In this document: piece after piece, positions 1-12,318 of the stretch
Position numbering within the stretch: the stretch's first letter is position 1
How the letters are laid out: each line of letters opens with the position of its first letter
Source of the DNA: Megachile rotundata
Lineage: Eukaryota; Arthropoda; Insecta; Hymenoptera; Megachilidae
Length of the DNA stretch: 64,000 nt
Reading direction: 5' to 3'
Assembly (NCBI RefSeq): GCF_050947335.1
Contig: NW_027473352.1
Location: 124,001-188,000, forward strand
Notes under the pieces: model-generated
Database searches by the model: none
Seen by the model: the letters and a program-made list of their open reading frames with translations, nothing else
What the model was told of the DNA's origin: nothing
Translations under genes and position numbers: made by a program

Positions 1-550
1 TTGTGTGATCGTGATTGTGGGATTGTGACTGTGTGATTGTGTGATCGTGATTGATATTGTGTGATTGTGATTGTGTGATCGCGATTGTGTGACTGTGATT
101 GTGTGGTCGTGATTTTGTGATCGTGATTGCGTGATCGTGATTGCGTGATCGTGATTGCGTGATCGTGATTGTGTGATCGTGATTGTGTGATCGTGATTGT
201 GGGATTGTGACTGTGTGATTGTGTGATCGTGATTGAGATTGTGTGATTGTGATTGTGTGATGGTGATTGTGTGATTGTGATTGTGTGGTCGTGATTTTGT
301 GATCGTGATTGCGTGATCGTGATTGCGTGATCGTGATAGCGTGATCGTGAATGTGTGATCGTGATTGTGTGATCGTGATTGTGTGACTGTGTTATTGTGA
401 TTGTGTGATTCTGATTGTGTGATTGTGATTCTGTGATCGTGACTGTGTGGTCGTGATTGTGGGATTGTGACTGTGTGATTGTGTGATCGTGACTGTGTGA
501 TCGTGATTGTGGGATTGTGACTGTGTGATTGTGTGATCGTGATTGAGATT
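1..550. repeat. Variant-rich satellite module
   Basis: Degenerate 14-mers with many C8 (GATCG) and C2 (GCGTGATCG) units. A recurring phrase with GTGGGATTGTGACTG appears four times, and GATTGATATT and GATTGAGATT junctions near 50, 231 and 541 break the 14-bp phase. The same phrases recur through the first 43 kb. No gene is visible. Confidence 0.85.
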
Positions 551-914
551 GTGTGATTGTGATTGTGTGATTGTGATTGTGTGATTGTGATTGTGTGATT
601 GTGATTGTGTGATTGTGATTGTGTGATTGTGATTGTGTGATTGTGATTGTGTGATTGTGATTGTGTGATTGTGATTGTGTGATTGTGATTGTGTGATTGT
701 GATTGTGTGATTGTGATTGTGTGATTGTGATTGTGTGATTGTGATTGTGTGATTGTGATTGTGTGATTGTGATTGTGTGATTGTGATTGTGTGATTGTGA
801 TTGTGTGATTGTGATTGTGTGATTGTGATTGTGTGATTGTGATTGTGTGATTGTGATTGTGTGATTGTGATTGTGTGATTGTGATTGTGTGATTGTGATT
901 GTGTGATTGTGATT
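551..914. repeat. Plain 14-mer array, 26 units
   Basis: Homogeneous GTGTGATTGTGATT units in register from just after a GATTGAGATT junction. The last unit runs into GATTCTGTGATCG. The 364 bp equal exactly 26 units. Confidence 0.93.
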
Positions 915-1848
915 CTGTGATCGTGATTGTGTGATCGTGATTGTGAATGTGTGATTGTGATTGTGATTGTGTGAATGTGTGATTGTGATTGTGTGATCGT
1001 GATTGTGTGATTGTGATTGTGTGATTGTGATTGTGTGATTGTGATTGTGCGACTGTGTGATTGTGATTTTGTGATTGTGATTGTGTGATTGTGGTTGTGT
1101 GGTCGTGATTGTGTGATCTTGATTGTGCGATCGTGATTGTGTGATCGTGATTGTGTGATTGTGTTATTGTGATTGCGTTATTGTGATTGTGTGATCGTGA
1201 TTGTGTGATGGTGATTGTGTGATGGTGATTGTGTGATGGTGATTGTGTGATTGTGATTGTGTGATCGTGACTGTGTGATCGTGATTGTGTCATCGTGATT
1301 GTGTGATCGTGATTGTGATTGTGCGACTGTGTGATTGTGATTTTGTGATTGTGATTGTGTGGTTGTGATTGTGTGGTCGTGATTGTGTGACTGTGATTGT
1401 GTGATCGTGATTGTGTGATCGTGATTGTGTGACCGTGATTGTGTGATCGTGATTGAGTGATCGCGATTGTGTGATTGTAATTGTGTGATCGTGATTTTGC
1501 GATCGTGATTGTGGGATTGTGACTGTGTGATTGTGTGATCGTGACTGCGTGATCGTGATTGTGTGATCGTGATTGTGGGATTGTGACTGTGTGATTGTGT
1601 GATCGTGATTGATATTGTGTGATTGTGATTGTGTGATCGCGATTGTGTGACTGTGATTGTGTGGTCGTGATTGTGTGACTGTGATTGTGTTATTGTGATT
1701 GTGTGATCGTGATTATGTGATGGTGATTGTGTGATTGTGATTGTGTGATCGTGACTGTGTGATCGTGATTGTATCATCGTGATTGTGTGATCGTGATTGT
1801 GTGACAGTGTTATTGTGATTGTGTGATTGTGATTGTGTGATTGTGATT
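915..1848. repeat. Variant-rich module with GAATG, GTATCATCG and GACAG words
   Basis: Contains the GTGAATGTG pair near 944-980, GTGGTCG and GATCTTG words, a GTTATTG pair near 1163 and 1178, GTATCATCG near 1771 and GACAGTGTTA at 1803. These rare words recur in the same order elsewhere and mark copies of a higher-order unit. Minus-strand TAA stops come from GTTAT words, which is why apparent open frames begin and end here. Confidence 0.85.
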
Positions 1849-2268
1849 GTGCGATTGTGATTGTGCGATTGTGATTGTGCGATTGTGATTGTGCGATTGT
1901 GATTGTGCGATTGTGATTGTGCGATTGTGATTGTGCGATTGTGATTGTGCGATTGTGATTGTGCGATTGTGATTGTGCGATTGTGATTGTGCGATTGTGA
2001 TTGTGCGATTGTGATTGTGCGATTGTGATTGTGCGATTGTGATTGTGCGATTGTGATTGTGCGATTGTGATTGTGCGATTGTGATTGTGCGATTGTGATT
2101 GTGCGATTGTGATTGTGCGATTGTGATTGTGCGATTGTGATTGTGCGATTGTGATTGTGCGATTGTGATTGTGCGATTGTGATTGTGCGATTGTGATTGT
2201 GCGATTGTGATTGTGCGAATGTGATTGTGCGATTGTGATTGTGCGATTGTGATTGTGCGATTGTGATT
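1849..2268. repeat. C4-variant array (GTGCGATTGTGATT), 30 units
   Basis: Thirty units share T4-to-C, which creates a CpG in each. The unit fourth from the right end carries an extra GAATG change. Identical right ends occur in the C4 arrays near 4.2 and 6.3 kb, so the three are copies that differ in unit number. Confidence 0.93.
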
Positions 2269-2550
2269 GTGGGATTGTGACTGTGTGATTGTGTGATCGT
2301 GACTGCGTGATCGTGATTGTGTGATCGTGATTGTGGGATTGTGACTGTGTGATTGTGTGATCGTGATTGATATTGTGTGATTGTGATTGTGTGATCGCGA
2401 TTGTGTGACTGTGATTGTGTTATTGTGATTGTGTGATCGTGATTATGTGATGGTGATTGTGTGATTGTGATTGTGTGATCGTGACTGTGTGATCGTGATT
2501 GTATCATCGTGATTGTGTGATCGTGATTGTGTGACAGTGTTATTGTGATT
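2269..2550. repeat. Spacer module after the first C4 array
   Basis: Begins with GTGGGATTGTGACTG and holds C2 and C8 units, a GATTGATATT junction and GTATCATCG, ending with GACAGTGTTA at 2533. The distance from the GAATG marker in the C4 array to GACAG is 318 bp, the same as in the two later copies. Confidence 0.88.
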
Positions 2551-2648
2551 GTGTGATTGTGATTGTGTGATTGTGATTGTGTGATTGTGATTGTGTGATT
2601 GTGATTGTGTGATTGTGATTGTGTGATTGTGATTGTGTGATTGTGATT
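2551..2648. repeat. Plain 14-mer array, 7 units
   Basis: Short homogeneous array in register after GACAGTGTTATTGTGATT, ending at a GATTCTG word (98 bp, 7 units). Confidence 0.9.
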
Positions 2649-4228
2649 CTGTGATCGTGATTGTGTGATCGTGATTGTGAATGTGTGATTGTGATTGTGA
2701 TTGTGTGAATGTGTGATTGTGATTGTGTGATCGTGATTGTGTGATTGTGATTGTGTGATTGTGATTGTGTGATTGTGATTGTGCGACTGTGTGATTGTGA
2801 TTTTGTGATTGTGATTGTGTGATGGTGATTGTGTGATTGTGATTGTGTGATCGTGACTGTGTGATCGTGATTGTGTCATCGTGATTGTGTGATCGTGATT
2901 GTGATTGCGTTATTGTGATTGTGTGATCGTGATTGTGTGATGGTGATTGTGTGATGGTGATTGTGTGATGGTGATTGTGTGATTGTGATTGTGTGATCGT
3001 GACTGTGTGATCGTGATTGTGTCATCGTGATTGTGTGATCGTGATTGTGATTGTGCGACTGTGTGATTGTGATTTTGTGATTGTGATTGTGTGGTTGTGA
3101 TTGTGTGGTCGTGATTGTGTGACTGTGATTGTGTGATCGTGATTGTGTGATCGTGATTGTGTGACCGTGATTGTGTGATCGTGATTGAGTGATCGCGATT
3201 GTGTGATTGTAATTGTGTGATCGTGATTTTGCGATCGTGATTGTGGGATTGTGACTGTGTGATTGTGTGATCGTGACTGCGTGATCGTGATTGTGTGATC
3301 GTGATTGTGGGATTGTGACTGTGTGATTGTGTGATCGTGATTGATATTGTGTGATTGTGATTGTGTGATCGCGATTGTGTGACTGTGATTGTGTGGTCGT
3401 GATTTTGTGATCGTGATTGCGTGATCGTGATTGCGTGATCGTGATTGCGTAATCGTGATTGTGTGATCGTGATTGTGTGATCGTGATTGTGCGACTGTGT
3501 TATTGTGATTGTGTGATTCTGATTGTGTGATTGTGATTGTGTGATCGTGAGTGTGTGATCGTGATTGTGTGATCGTGATTGTGGGATTGTGACTGTGTGA
3601 TTGTGTGATCGTGACTGTGTGATCGTGATTGTGTGATCGTGATTGTGGGATTGTGACTGTGTGATTGTGTGACCGTGATTGAGATTGTGTGATTGTGATT
3701 GTGTGATCAGGATTGTGTGATTGTGATTGTGTGGTCGTGATTTTGTGATCGTGATTGCGTGATCGTGATTGCGTGATCGTGATTGCGTGATCGTGATTGT
3801 GTGATCGTGATTGTGTGATCGTGATTGTGAGACTGTGTTATTGTGATTGTGTGATTCTGATTGTGTGATTGTGATTGTGTGATCGTAACTGTGTGGTCGT
3901 GATTGTGGGATTGTGACTGTGTGATTGTGTGATCGTGACTGTGTGATCATGGTTGTGGGATTGTGACTGTGTGATTGTGAGATCGAGATTGAGATTGTGT
4001 GATTGTGATCGTGTGACTGTGATTGTGTGATTGTGATTGTGTGATTGTGATTGTGTGGTCGTGATTGTGTGACTGTGATTGTGTTATTGTGATTGTGTGA
4101 TCGTGATTATGTGATGGTGATTGTGTGATTGTGATTGTGTGATCGTGACTGTGTGATCGTGATTGTATCATCGTGATTGTGTGATCGTGATTGTGTGACA
4201 GTGTTATTGTGATTGTGTGATTGTGATT
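2649..4228. repeat. Variant-rich module
   Basis: A mosaic of C8, C2, GTGGTCG, GTTATTG, GATTCTG and GTGGGATTG words, with the GAATG pair near 2690-2710. Much of 3,000-3,400 repeats the word order of 1,260-1,680. A C14 variant (CpG across the unit junction) is at 4010. GTATCATCG near 4166 and GACAG at 4197 lead into the second C4 array. No gene is visible. Confidence 0.85.
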
Positions 4229-4592
4229 GTGCGATTGTGATTGTGCGATTGTGATTGTGCGATTGTGATTGTGCGATTGTGATTGTGCGATTGTGATTGT
4301 GCGATTGTGATTGTGCGATTGTGATTGTGCGATTGTGATTGTGCGATTGTGATTGTGCGATTGTGATTGTGCGATTGTGATTGTGCGATTGTGATTGTGC
4401 GATTGTGATTGTGCGATTGTGATTGTGCGATTGTGATTGTGCGATTGTGATTGTGCGATTGTGATTGTGCGATTGTGATTGTGCGATTGTGATTGTGCGA
4501 TTGTGATTGTGCGATTGTGATTGTGCGATTGTGATTGTGCGAATGTGATTGTGCGATTGTGATTGTGCGATTGTGATTGTGCGATTGTGATT
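4229..4592. repeat. C4-variant array, 26 units
   Basis: Second array of GTGCGATTGTGATT, with the same GAATG unit fourth from the right end (GCGAAT at 4539). It has four units fewer than the first C4 array, and the plain units before it number one instead of two. Confidence 0.93.
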
Positions 4593-4874
4593 GTGGGATT
4601 GTGACTGTGTGATTGTGTGATCGTGACTGCGTGATCGTGATTGTGTGATCGTGATTGTGGGATTGTGACTGTGTGATTGTGTGATCGTGATTGATATTGT
4701 GTGATTGTGATTGTGTGATCGCGATTGTGTGACTGTGATTGTGTTATTGTGATTGTGTGATCGTGATTATGTGATGGTGATTGTGTGATTGTGATTGTGT
4801 GATCGTGACTGTGTGATCGTGATTGTATCATCGTGATTGTGTGATCGTGATTGTGTGACAGTGTTATTGTGATT
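4593..4874. repeat. Spacer module, second copy
   Basis: Copy of the spacer that follows the first C4 array, with the same word order and the same 318-bp GAATG-to-GACAG distance (GACAG at 4857). Confidence 0.88.
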
Positions 4875-5252
4875 GTGTGATTGTGATTGTGTGATTGTGA
4901 TTGTGTGATTGTGATTGTGTGATTGTGATTGTGTGATTGTGATTGTGTGATTGTGATTGTGTGATTGTGATTGTGTGATTGTGATTGTGTGATTGTGATT
5001 GTGTGATTGTGATTGTGTGATTGTGATTGTGTGATTGTGATTGTGTGATTGTGATTGTGTGATTGGGATTGTGTGACTGCGATTGTGTGACTGCGATTGT
5101 GTGACTGCGATTGTGTGATTGCGATTGTGTGATTGCGATTGTGTGATTGCGATTGTGTGATTGCGATTGTGTGATTGCGATTGTGTGATTGCGATTGTGT
5201 GATTGCGATTGTGTGATTGCGATTGTGTGATTGCGATTGTGTGATTGTGATT
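4875..5252. repeat. Composite array: plain, then C7+C10, then C10
   Basis: Thirteen plain units are followed by one G10 unit (GGG), three units with both GACTG and GCGATT changes, nine C10 units (GTGTGATTGCGATT) at 5113-5238 and one plain unit. The stepwise order suggests successive mutation and local amplification. Confidence 0.92.
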
Positions 5253-6266
5253 GTGTTATCGTGATTTTGTGATAGTGACTGCGTGATTGTGATTGTGTGA
5301 CTGTGTTATTGTGATTGTGTTATTGTGATTGTGTTATTGTGATTGTGTTATTGTGATTTTCTTATTGTGATTGTGTGATCGTGATTGTGTGATGGTGATT
5401 GTGTGATGGTGATTGTGTGATTGTGATTGTGTGATCGTGACTGTGTGATCGTGATTGTGTGATCGTGATTGTGTGATCGTGATTGTGTGACAGTGTTATT
5501 GTGATTGGATGATTCTGATTGTGTGATTGTGACTGTGTGATCGTGACTGTGTGATCGTGATTTTGCGATCGTGATTGTGGGATTGTGACTGTGTGATTGT
5601 GTGATCGTGACTGCGTGATCGTGATTGTGTGATCGTGATTGTGGGATTGTGACTGTGTGATTGTGTGATCGTGATTGATATTGTGTGATTGTGATTGTGT
5701 GATCGCGATTGTGTGACTGTGATTGTGTGGTCGTGATTTTGTGATCGTGATTGCGTGATCGTGATTGCGTGATCGTGATTGCGTGATCGTGATTGTGTGA
5801 TCGTGATTGTGTGATCGTGATTGTGCGACTGTGTTATTGTGATTGTGTGATTCTGATTGTGTGATTGTGATTGTGTGATCGTGAGTGTGTGATCGTGATT
5901 GTGTGATCGTGATTGTGGGATTGTGACTGTGTGATTGTGCGATCGTGACTGTGTGATCGTGATTGTGTGATCGTGATTGTGGGATTGTGACTGTGTGATT
6001 GTGTGATCGTGATTGAGATTGTGTGATTGTGATCGTGTGACTGTGATTGTGTGATTGTGATTGTGTGATTGTGATTGTGTGGTCGTGATTGTGTGACTGT
6101 GATTGTGTTATTGTGATTGTGTGATCGTGATTATGTGATGGTGATTGTGTGATTGTGATTGTGTGATCGTGACTGTGTGATCGTGATTGTATCATCGTGA
6201 TTATGTGATCGTGATTGTGTGACAGTGTTATTGTGATTGTGTGATTGTGATTGTGTGATTGTGATT
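5253..6266. repeat. Variant-rich module starting GTGTTATCG
   Basis: Starts with GTTATCGTGATTTTGTG and GATAGTGACTGCG, then four GTTATTG units and GATTTTCTTATTG. It includes GTGATTGGATGATTCTG and the usual GTGGGATTG, C2 and C8 phrases. GACAG is at 5489 and 6221. The same sequence of words restarts at 7319. Confidence 0.86.
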
Positions 6267-6756
6267 GTGCGATTGTGATTGTGCGATTGTGATTGTGCGA
6301 TTGTGATTGTGCGATTGTGATTGTGCGATTGTGATTGTGCGATTGTGATTGTGCGATTGTGATTGTGCGATTGTGATTGTGCGATTGTGATTGTGCGATT
6401 GTGATTGTGCGATTGTGATTGTGCGATTGTGATTGTGCGATTGTGATTGTGCGATTGTGATTGTGCGATTGTGATTGTGCGATTGTGATTGTGCGATTGT
6501 GATTGTGCGATTGTGATTGTGCGATTGTGATTGTGCGATTGTGATTGTGCGATTGTGATTGTGCGATTGTGATTGTGCGATTGTGATTGTGCGATTGTGA
6601 TTGTGCGATTGTGATTGTGCGATTGTGATTGTGCGATTGTGATTGTGCGATTGTGATTGTGCGATTGTGATTGTGCGATTGTGATTGTGCGATTGTGATT
6701 GTGCGAATGTGATTGTGCGATTGTGATTGTGCGATTGTGATTGTGCGATTGTGATT
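6267..6756. repeat. C4-variant array, 35 units
   Basis: Third and longest GTGCGATTGTGATT array, again with a GAATG unit fourth from the right end (GCGAAT at 6703). Left flank and right spacer match the first two C4 arrays. Confidence 0.93.
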
Positions 6757-7038
6757 GTGGGATTGTGACTGTGTGATTGTGTGATCGTGACTGCGTGATC
6801 GTGATTGTGTGATCGTGATTGTGGGATTGTGACTGTGTGATTGTGTGATCGTGATTGATATTGTGTGATTGTGATTGTGTGATCGCGATTGTGTGACTGT
6901 GATTGTGTTATTGTGATTGTGTGATCGTGATTATGTGATGGTGATTGTGTGATTGTGATTGTGTGATCGTGACTGTGTGATCGTGATTGTATCATCGTGA
7001 TTGTGTGATCGTGATTGTGTGACAGTGTTATTGTGATT
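6757..7038. repeat. Spacer module, third copy
   Basis: Third copy of the post-C4 spacer, with GACAG at 7021, again 318 bp from the GAATG marker. Confidence 0.88.
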
Positions 7039-7318
7039 GTGTGATTGTGATTGTGTGATTGTGATTGTGTGATTGTGATTGTGTGATTGCGATTGTGTGA
7101 TTGCGATTGTGTGATTGCGATTGTGTGATCGCGATTGTGTGATCGCGATTGTGTGATCGCGATTGTGTGATCGCGATTGTGTGATCGCGATTGTGTGATT
7201 GCGATTGTGTGATTGCGATTGTGTGATTGCGATTGTGTGATTGCGATTGTGTGATTGCGATTGTGTGATTGCGATTGTGTGATTGCGATTGTGTGATTGC
7301 GATTGTGTGATTGTGATT
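7039..7318. repeat. Nested C10 / C8+C10 array
   Basis: Three plain units, then 16 units with GCGATT: three C10, five C8+C10 (GTGTGATCGCGATT, 7123-7192) and eight C10, followed by one plain unit. A double variant sits as a block inside the single variant array, as expected if one unit gained C8 and was then amplified locally. Confidence 0.93.
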
Positions 7319-8396
7319 GTGTTATCGTGATTTTGTGATAGTGACTGCGTGATTGTGATTGTGTGACTGTGTTATTGTGATTGTGTTATTGTGATTGTGT
7401 TATTGTGATTGTGTTATTGTGATTTTCTTATTGTGACTGTGTGATCGTGATTGTGTGATGGTGATTGTGTGATGGTGATTGTGTGATTGTGATTGTGTGA
7501 TCGTGACTGTGTGATCGTGATTGTGTGATCGTGATTGTGTGATCGTGATTGTGTGACAGTGTTATTGTGATTGGATGATACTGATTGTGTGATTGTGACT
7601 GTGTGATCGTGACTGTGTGATCGTGATTTTGCGATCGTGATTGTGGGATTGTGACTGTGTGATTGTGTGATCGTGACTGCGTGATCGTGATTGTGTGATC
7701 GTGATTGTGGGATTGTGACTGTGTGATTGTGTGATCGTGATTGATATTGTGTGATTGTGATTGTGTGATCGCGATTGTGTGACTGTGATTGTGTGGTCGT
7801 GATTTTGTGATCGTGATTGCGTGATCGTGATTGCGTGATCGTGATTGCGTGATCGTGATTGTGTGATCGTGATTGTGTGATCGTGATTGTGCGACTGTGT
7901 TATTGTGATTGTGTGATTCTGATTGTGTGATTGTGATTGTGTGATCGTGAGTGTGTGATCGTGATTGTGTGATCGTGATTGTGGGATTGTGACTGTGTGA
8001 CTGTGTGATCGTGACTGTGTGATCGTGATTGTGTGATAGTGATTGTGGGATTGTGACTGTGTGATTGTGTGATCGTGATTGAGATTGTGTGATTGTGATT
8101 GTGTGATCGTGATTGTGTGATTGTGATTGTGTGGTCGTGATTTTGTGATCGTGATTGCGTGATCGTGATTGCGTGATCGTGATAGCGTGATCGTGAATGT
8201 GTGATCGTGATTGTGTGATCGTGATTGTGTGACTGTGTTATTGTGATTGTGTGATTCTGATTGTGTGATTGTGATTCTGTGATCGTGACTGTGTGGTCGT
8301 GATTGTGGGATTGTGACTGTGTGATTGTGTGATCGTGACTGTGTGATAGTGATTGTGGGATTGTGACTGTGTGATTGTGTGATCGTGATTGAGATT
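7319..8396. repeat. Variant-rich module, copy of the 5.25 kb module
   Basis: Repeats the word order of the module at 5253: GTTATCG, GATAGTGACTGCG, GTTATTG run, TTTTCTTATTG, GGATGAT, GTGGGATTG and GATTGATATT. Offset of the GTTATCG words is 2,066 bp. GGATGATAC here replaces GGATGATTC. No gene is visible. Confidence 0.86.
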
Positions 8397-8494
8397 GTGT
8401 GATTGTGATTGTGTGATTGTGATTGTGTGATTGTGATTGTGTGATTGTGATTGTGTGATTGTGATTGTGTGATTGTGATTGTGTGATTGTGATT
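8397..8494. repeat. Plain 14-mer array, 7 units
   Basis: Homogeneous array following GATTGAGATT and ending at GATTCTG. Confidence 0.9.
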
Positions 8495-10370
8495 CTGTGA
8501 TCGTGATTGTGTGATCGTGATTGTGAATGTGTGATTGTGATTGTGATTGTGTGAATGTGTGATTGTGATTGTGTGATGGTGATTGTGTGATTGTGATTGT
8601 GTGATCGTGACTGTGTGATCGTGATTGTGTCATCGTGATTGTGTGATCGTGATTGTGATTGTGCGACTGTGATTGTGATTTTGTGATTGTGATTGTGTGG
8701 TTGTGATTGTGTGGTCGTGATTGTGTGACTGTGATTGCGTGATCGTGATTGTGTGATTGTGATTGTGTGACCGTGATTGTGTGATCGTGATTGAGTGATC
8801 GCGATTGTGTGATTGTAATTGTGTGATTGTGATTGAGTGATTGTGATTGTGTGATTGTGCGATCGTGATTGTGCGATCGCGATTGTGCGTTTGTGATTGT
8901 GTGGTCGTGATTTTGTGATCGTGATTGCGTGATCGTGATTGTGTGATTGTGTTATTGTGATTGTGTGATCGTGATTATGTGATGGTGATTGTGTGATTGT
9001 GATTGTGTGATCGTGACTGTGTGATCGTGATTGTATCATCGTGATTGTGTGATCGTGATTGTGTGACAGTGTTATTGTGATTGTGTGATTCTGATTGTGT
9101 GATTGTGACTGTGTGATCGTGACTGTGTGATCGTGATTGTGTGATCGTGATTGTGGGATTGTGACTGTGTGATTGTGTGATCGTGACTGTGTGATCGTGA
9201 TTGTGTGATCGTGATTGTGGGATTGTGACTGTGTGATTGTGTGATCGTGATTGAGATTGTGTGATTGTGATTGTGTGATCGCGATTGTGCGACTGTGATT
9301 GTGTGGTCGTGATTTTGTGATCGTGATTGCGTGATCGTGATTGTGTGACCGTGATTGTGTGATCGTGATTGTGCGACTGTGTTATTGTGATTGTGTGATT
9401 CTGATTGTGTGATTGTGATTGTGTGATCGTGATTGTGTGATCGTGACTGTGTGATCGTAATTGTGTGATGGTGTTTCTGTAGTCGTGATTGTGTGATCGT
9501 GATTTTGTGGTCGTGATTGTGTGATCGTGATTGTGTGATCGTGTTTGTGTGATCGTGATTGTGATTGTGACTGCGTGGTTGTGATTGTGTGACTGTGATT
9601 GTGTGATCGCGATTGTGTGATCGTGATTGTGTGATCGTGATAGTGTGACCGTGATTGTGTGATCGTGATTGTGTGATCGTGATTGTGTGATAGTGATTGT
9701 GATTGTGTGACTGTGTGATTGTGATTGTGATTGTGTGACTGTGTGATTGTAATTTTGTGATTGTGATTGTGTGATTGTGATTGTGATTGTGTGGTCGTGA
9801 TTGTGTGATCGTGATTGTGTGATTGTGATTGTGATTGAGCGACTGTGTGATTGTGATTTTGTGATTGTGATTGTGTGATTGTGATTGTGTGGTCGTGATT
9901 GTGTGATCTTGATTGTGTGATCGTGATTGTGTGATCGTGATTGTGTGGTCGTGATTGTGTGATCGTGATTGTGTGATCGTGTTTGTGTGATCGTGATTGT
10001 GATTGTGACTGCGTGATTGTGATTGTCTGACTGTGATTGTGTGATCGTGATTGTGTGATCGTGATTGAGTGATCGCGATTGTGTGATTGTAATTGTGTGA
10101 TTGTGATTGAGTGATTGTGATTGTGTGATTGTGCGATCGTGATTGTGCGATCGCGATTGTGCGTTTGTGATTGTGTGGTCGTGATTTTGTGATCGTGATT
10201 GCGTGATCGTGATTGTGTGATTGTGTTATTGTGATTGTGTTATTGTGATTGTGTGATCGTGATTATGTGATGGTGATTGTGTGATTGTGATTGTGTGATC
10301 GTGACTGTGTGATCGTGATTGTATCATCGTGATTGTGTGATCGTGATTGTGTGACAGTGTTATTGTGATT
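8495..10370. repeat. Variant-rich module with first GCGATCGC islands
   Basis: Contains the GAATG pair, GATTGTAATTG, and the first GCGATCGC palindromes (near 8873 and 10148), each preceded one unit earlier by GTGCGATCG and followed by GTGCGTTTGTG. Words from 9,470 on (GTTTCTG, GATAGTGTGACCG, GATTGAGCGACTG, GATCTTG) recur near 15.0 and 30.7-33.3 kb. It ends with GTATCATCG and GACAG. No gene is visible. Confidence 0.85.
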
Positions 10371-11044
10371 GTGTGATTGTGATTGTGTGATTGTGATTGT
10401 GTGATTGTGATTGTGTGATTGTGATTGTGTGATTGTGATTGTGTGATTGTGATTGTGTGATTGTGATTGTGTGATTGTGATTGTGTGATTGTGATTGTGT
10501 GATAGTGATTGTGTGATTGTGATTGTGTGATTGTGATTGTGTGATTGTGTGATTGTGTGATTGTGATTGTGTGATTGTGATTGTGTGATTGTGATTGTGT
10601 GATTGTGATTGTGTGATTGTGATTGTGTGATTGTGATTGTGTGATTGTGATTGTGTGATTGTGATTGTGTGATTGTGATTGTGTGATTGTGATTGTGTGA
10701 TTGTGATTGTGTGATTGTGATTGTGTGATTGTGATTGTGTGATTGTGATTGTGTGATTGTGATTGTGTGATTGTGATTGTGTGATTGTGATTGTGTGATT
10801 GTGATTGTGTGATTGTGATTGTGTGATTGTGATTGTGTGATTGTGATTGTGTGATTGTGATTGTGTGATTGTGATTGTGTGATTGTGATTGTGTGATTGT
10901 GATTGTGTGATTGTGATTGTGTGATTGTGATTGTGTGATTGTGATTGTGTGATTGTGATTGTGTGATTGTGATTGTGTGATTGTGATTGTGTGATTGTGA
11001 TTGTGTGATTGTGATTGTGTGATTGTGATTGTGTGATTGTGATT
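10371..11044. repeat. Plain 14-mer array, 47 units plus two extra 8-mers
   Basis: The 674 bp equal 47 units plus 16 bp. The extra length is two additional GTGTGATT 8-mers near 10539-10562. One GATAG variant is at 10501. Confidence 0.93.
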
Positions 11045-12122
11045 GTGTTATCGTGATTTTGTGATAGTGACTGCGTGATTGTGATTGTGTGACTGTGTTA
11101 TTGTGATTGTGTTATTGTGATTGTGTTATTGTGATTGTGTTATTGTGATTTTGTTATTGTGATTGTGTGATCGTGATTGTGTGATGGTGATTGTGTGATG
11201 GTGATTGTGTGATTGTGATTGAGTGATCGTGACTGTGTGATCGTGGTTGTGTGATCCTGATTGTGTGATCGTGATTGTGTGACAGTTTTATTGTGATTGG
11301 ATGATTCTGATTGTGTGATTGTGACTGTGTGATCGTGACTGTGTGATCGTGATTTTGCGATCGTGATTGTGGGATTGTGACTGTGTGATTGTGTGATCGT
11401 GACTGCGTGATCGTGATTGTGTGATCGTGATTGTGGGATTGTGACTGTGTGATTGTGTGATCGTGATTGATATTGTGTGATTGTGATTGTGTGATCGCGA
11501 TTGTGTGACTGTGATTGTGTGGTCGTGATTTTGTGATCGTGATTGCGTGATCGTGATTGCGTGATCGTGATTGCGTGATCGTGATTGTGTGATCGTGATT
11601 GTGTGATCGTGATTGTGCGACTGTGTTATTGTGATTGTGTGATTCTGATTGTGTGATTGTGATTGTGTGATCGTGAGTGTGTGATCGTGATTGTGTGATC
11701 GTGATTGTGGGATTGTGACTGTGTGATTGTGTGATCGTGACTGTGTGATCGTGATTGTGTGATCGTGATTGTGGGATTGTGACTGTGTGATTGTGTGATC
11801 GTGATTGAGATTGTGTGATTGTGATTGTGTGATCGTGATTGTGTGATTGTGATTGTGTGGTCGTGATTTTGTGATCGTGATTGCGTGATCGTGATTGCGT
11901 GATCGTGATAGCGTGATCGTGAATGTGTGATCGTGATTGTGTGATCGTGATTGTGTGACTGTGTTATTGTGATTGTGTGATTCTGATTGTGTGATTGTGA
12001 TTCTGTGATCGTGACTGTGTGGTCGTGATTGTGGGATTGTGACTGTGTGATTGTGTGATCGTGACTGTGTGATCGTGATTGTGGGATTGTGACTGTGTGA
12101 TTGTGTGATCGTGATTGAGATT
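11045..12122. repeat. Variant-rich module starting GTGTTATCG
   Basis: Same word order as the modules at 5253 and 7319, with small differences such as GACAGTTTTATTG near 11281 and TTGTTATTG in place of TTCTTATTG. It ends with a GATTGAGATT junction. No gene is visible. Confidence 0.86.
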
Positions 12123-12318
12123 GTGTGATTGTGATTGTGTGATTGTGATTGTGTGATTGTGATTGTGTGATTGTGATTGTGTGATTGTGATTGTGTGATT
12201 GTGATTGTGTGATTGTGATTGTGTGATTGTGATTGTGTGATTGTGATTGTGTGATTGTGATTGTGTGATTGTGATTGTGTGATTGTGATTGTGTGATTGT
12301 GATTGTGTGATTGTGATT
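12123..12318. repeat. Plain 14-mer array, 14 units
   Basis: Homogeneous array between GATTGAGATT and GATTCTG words (196 bp). Confidence 0.92.
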
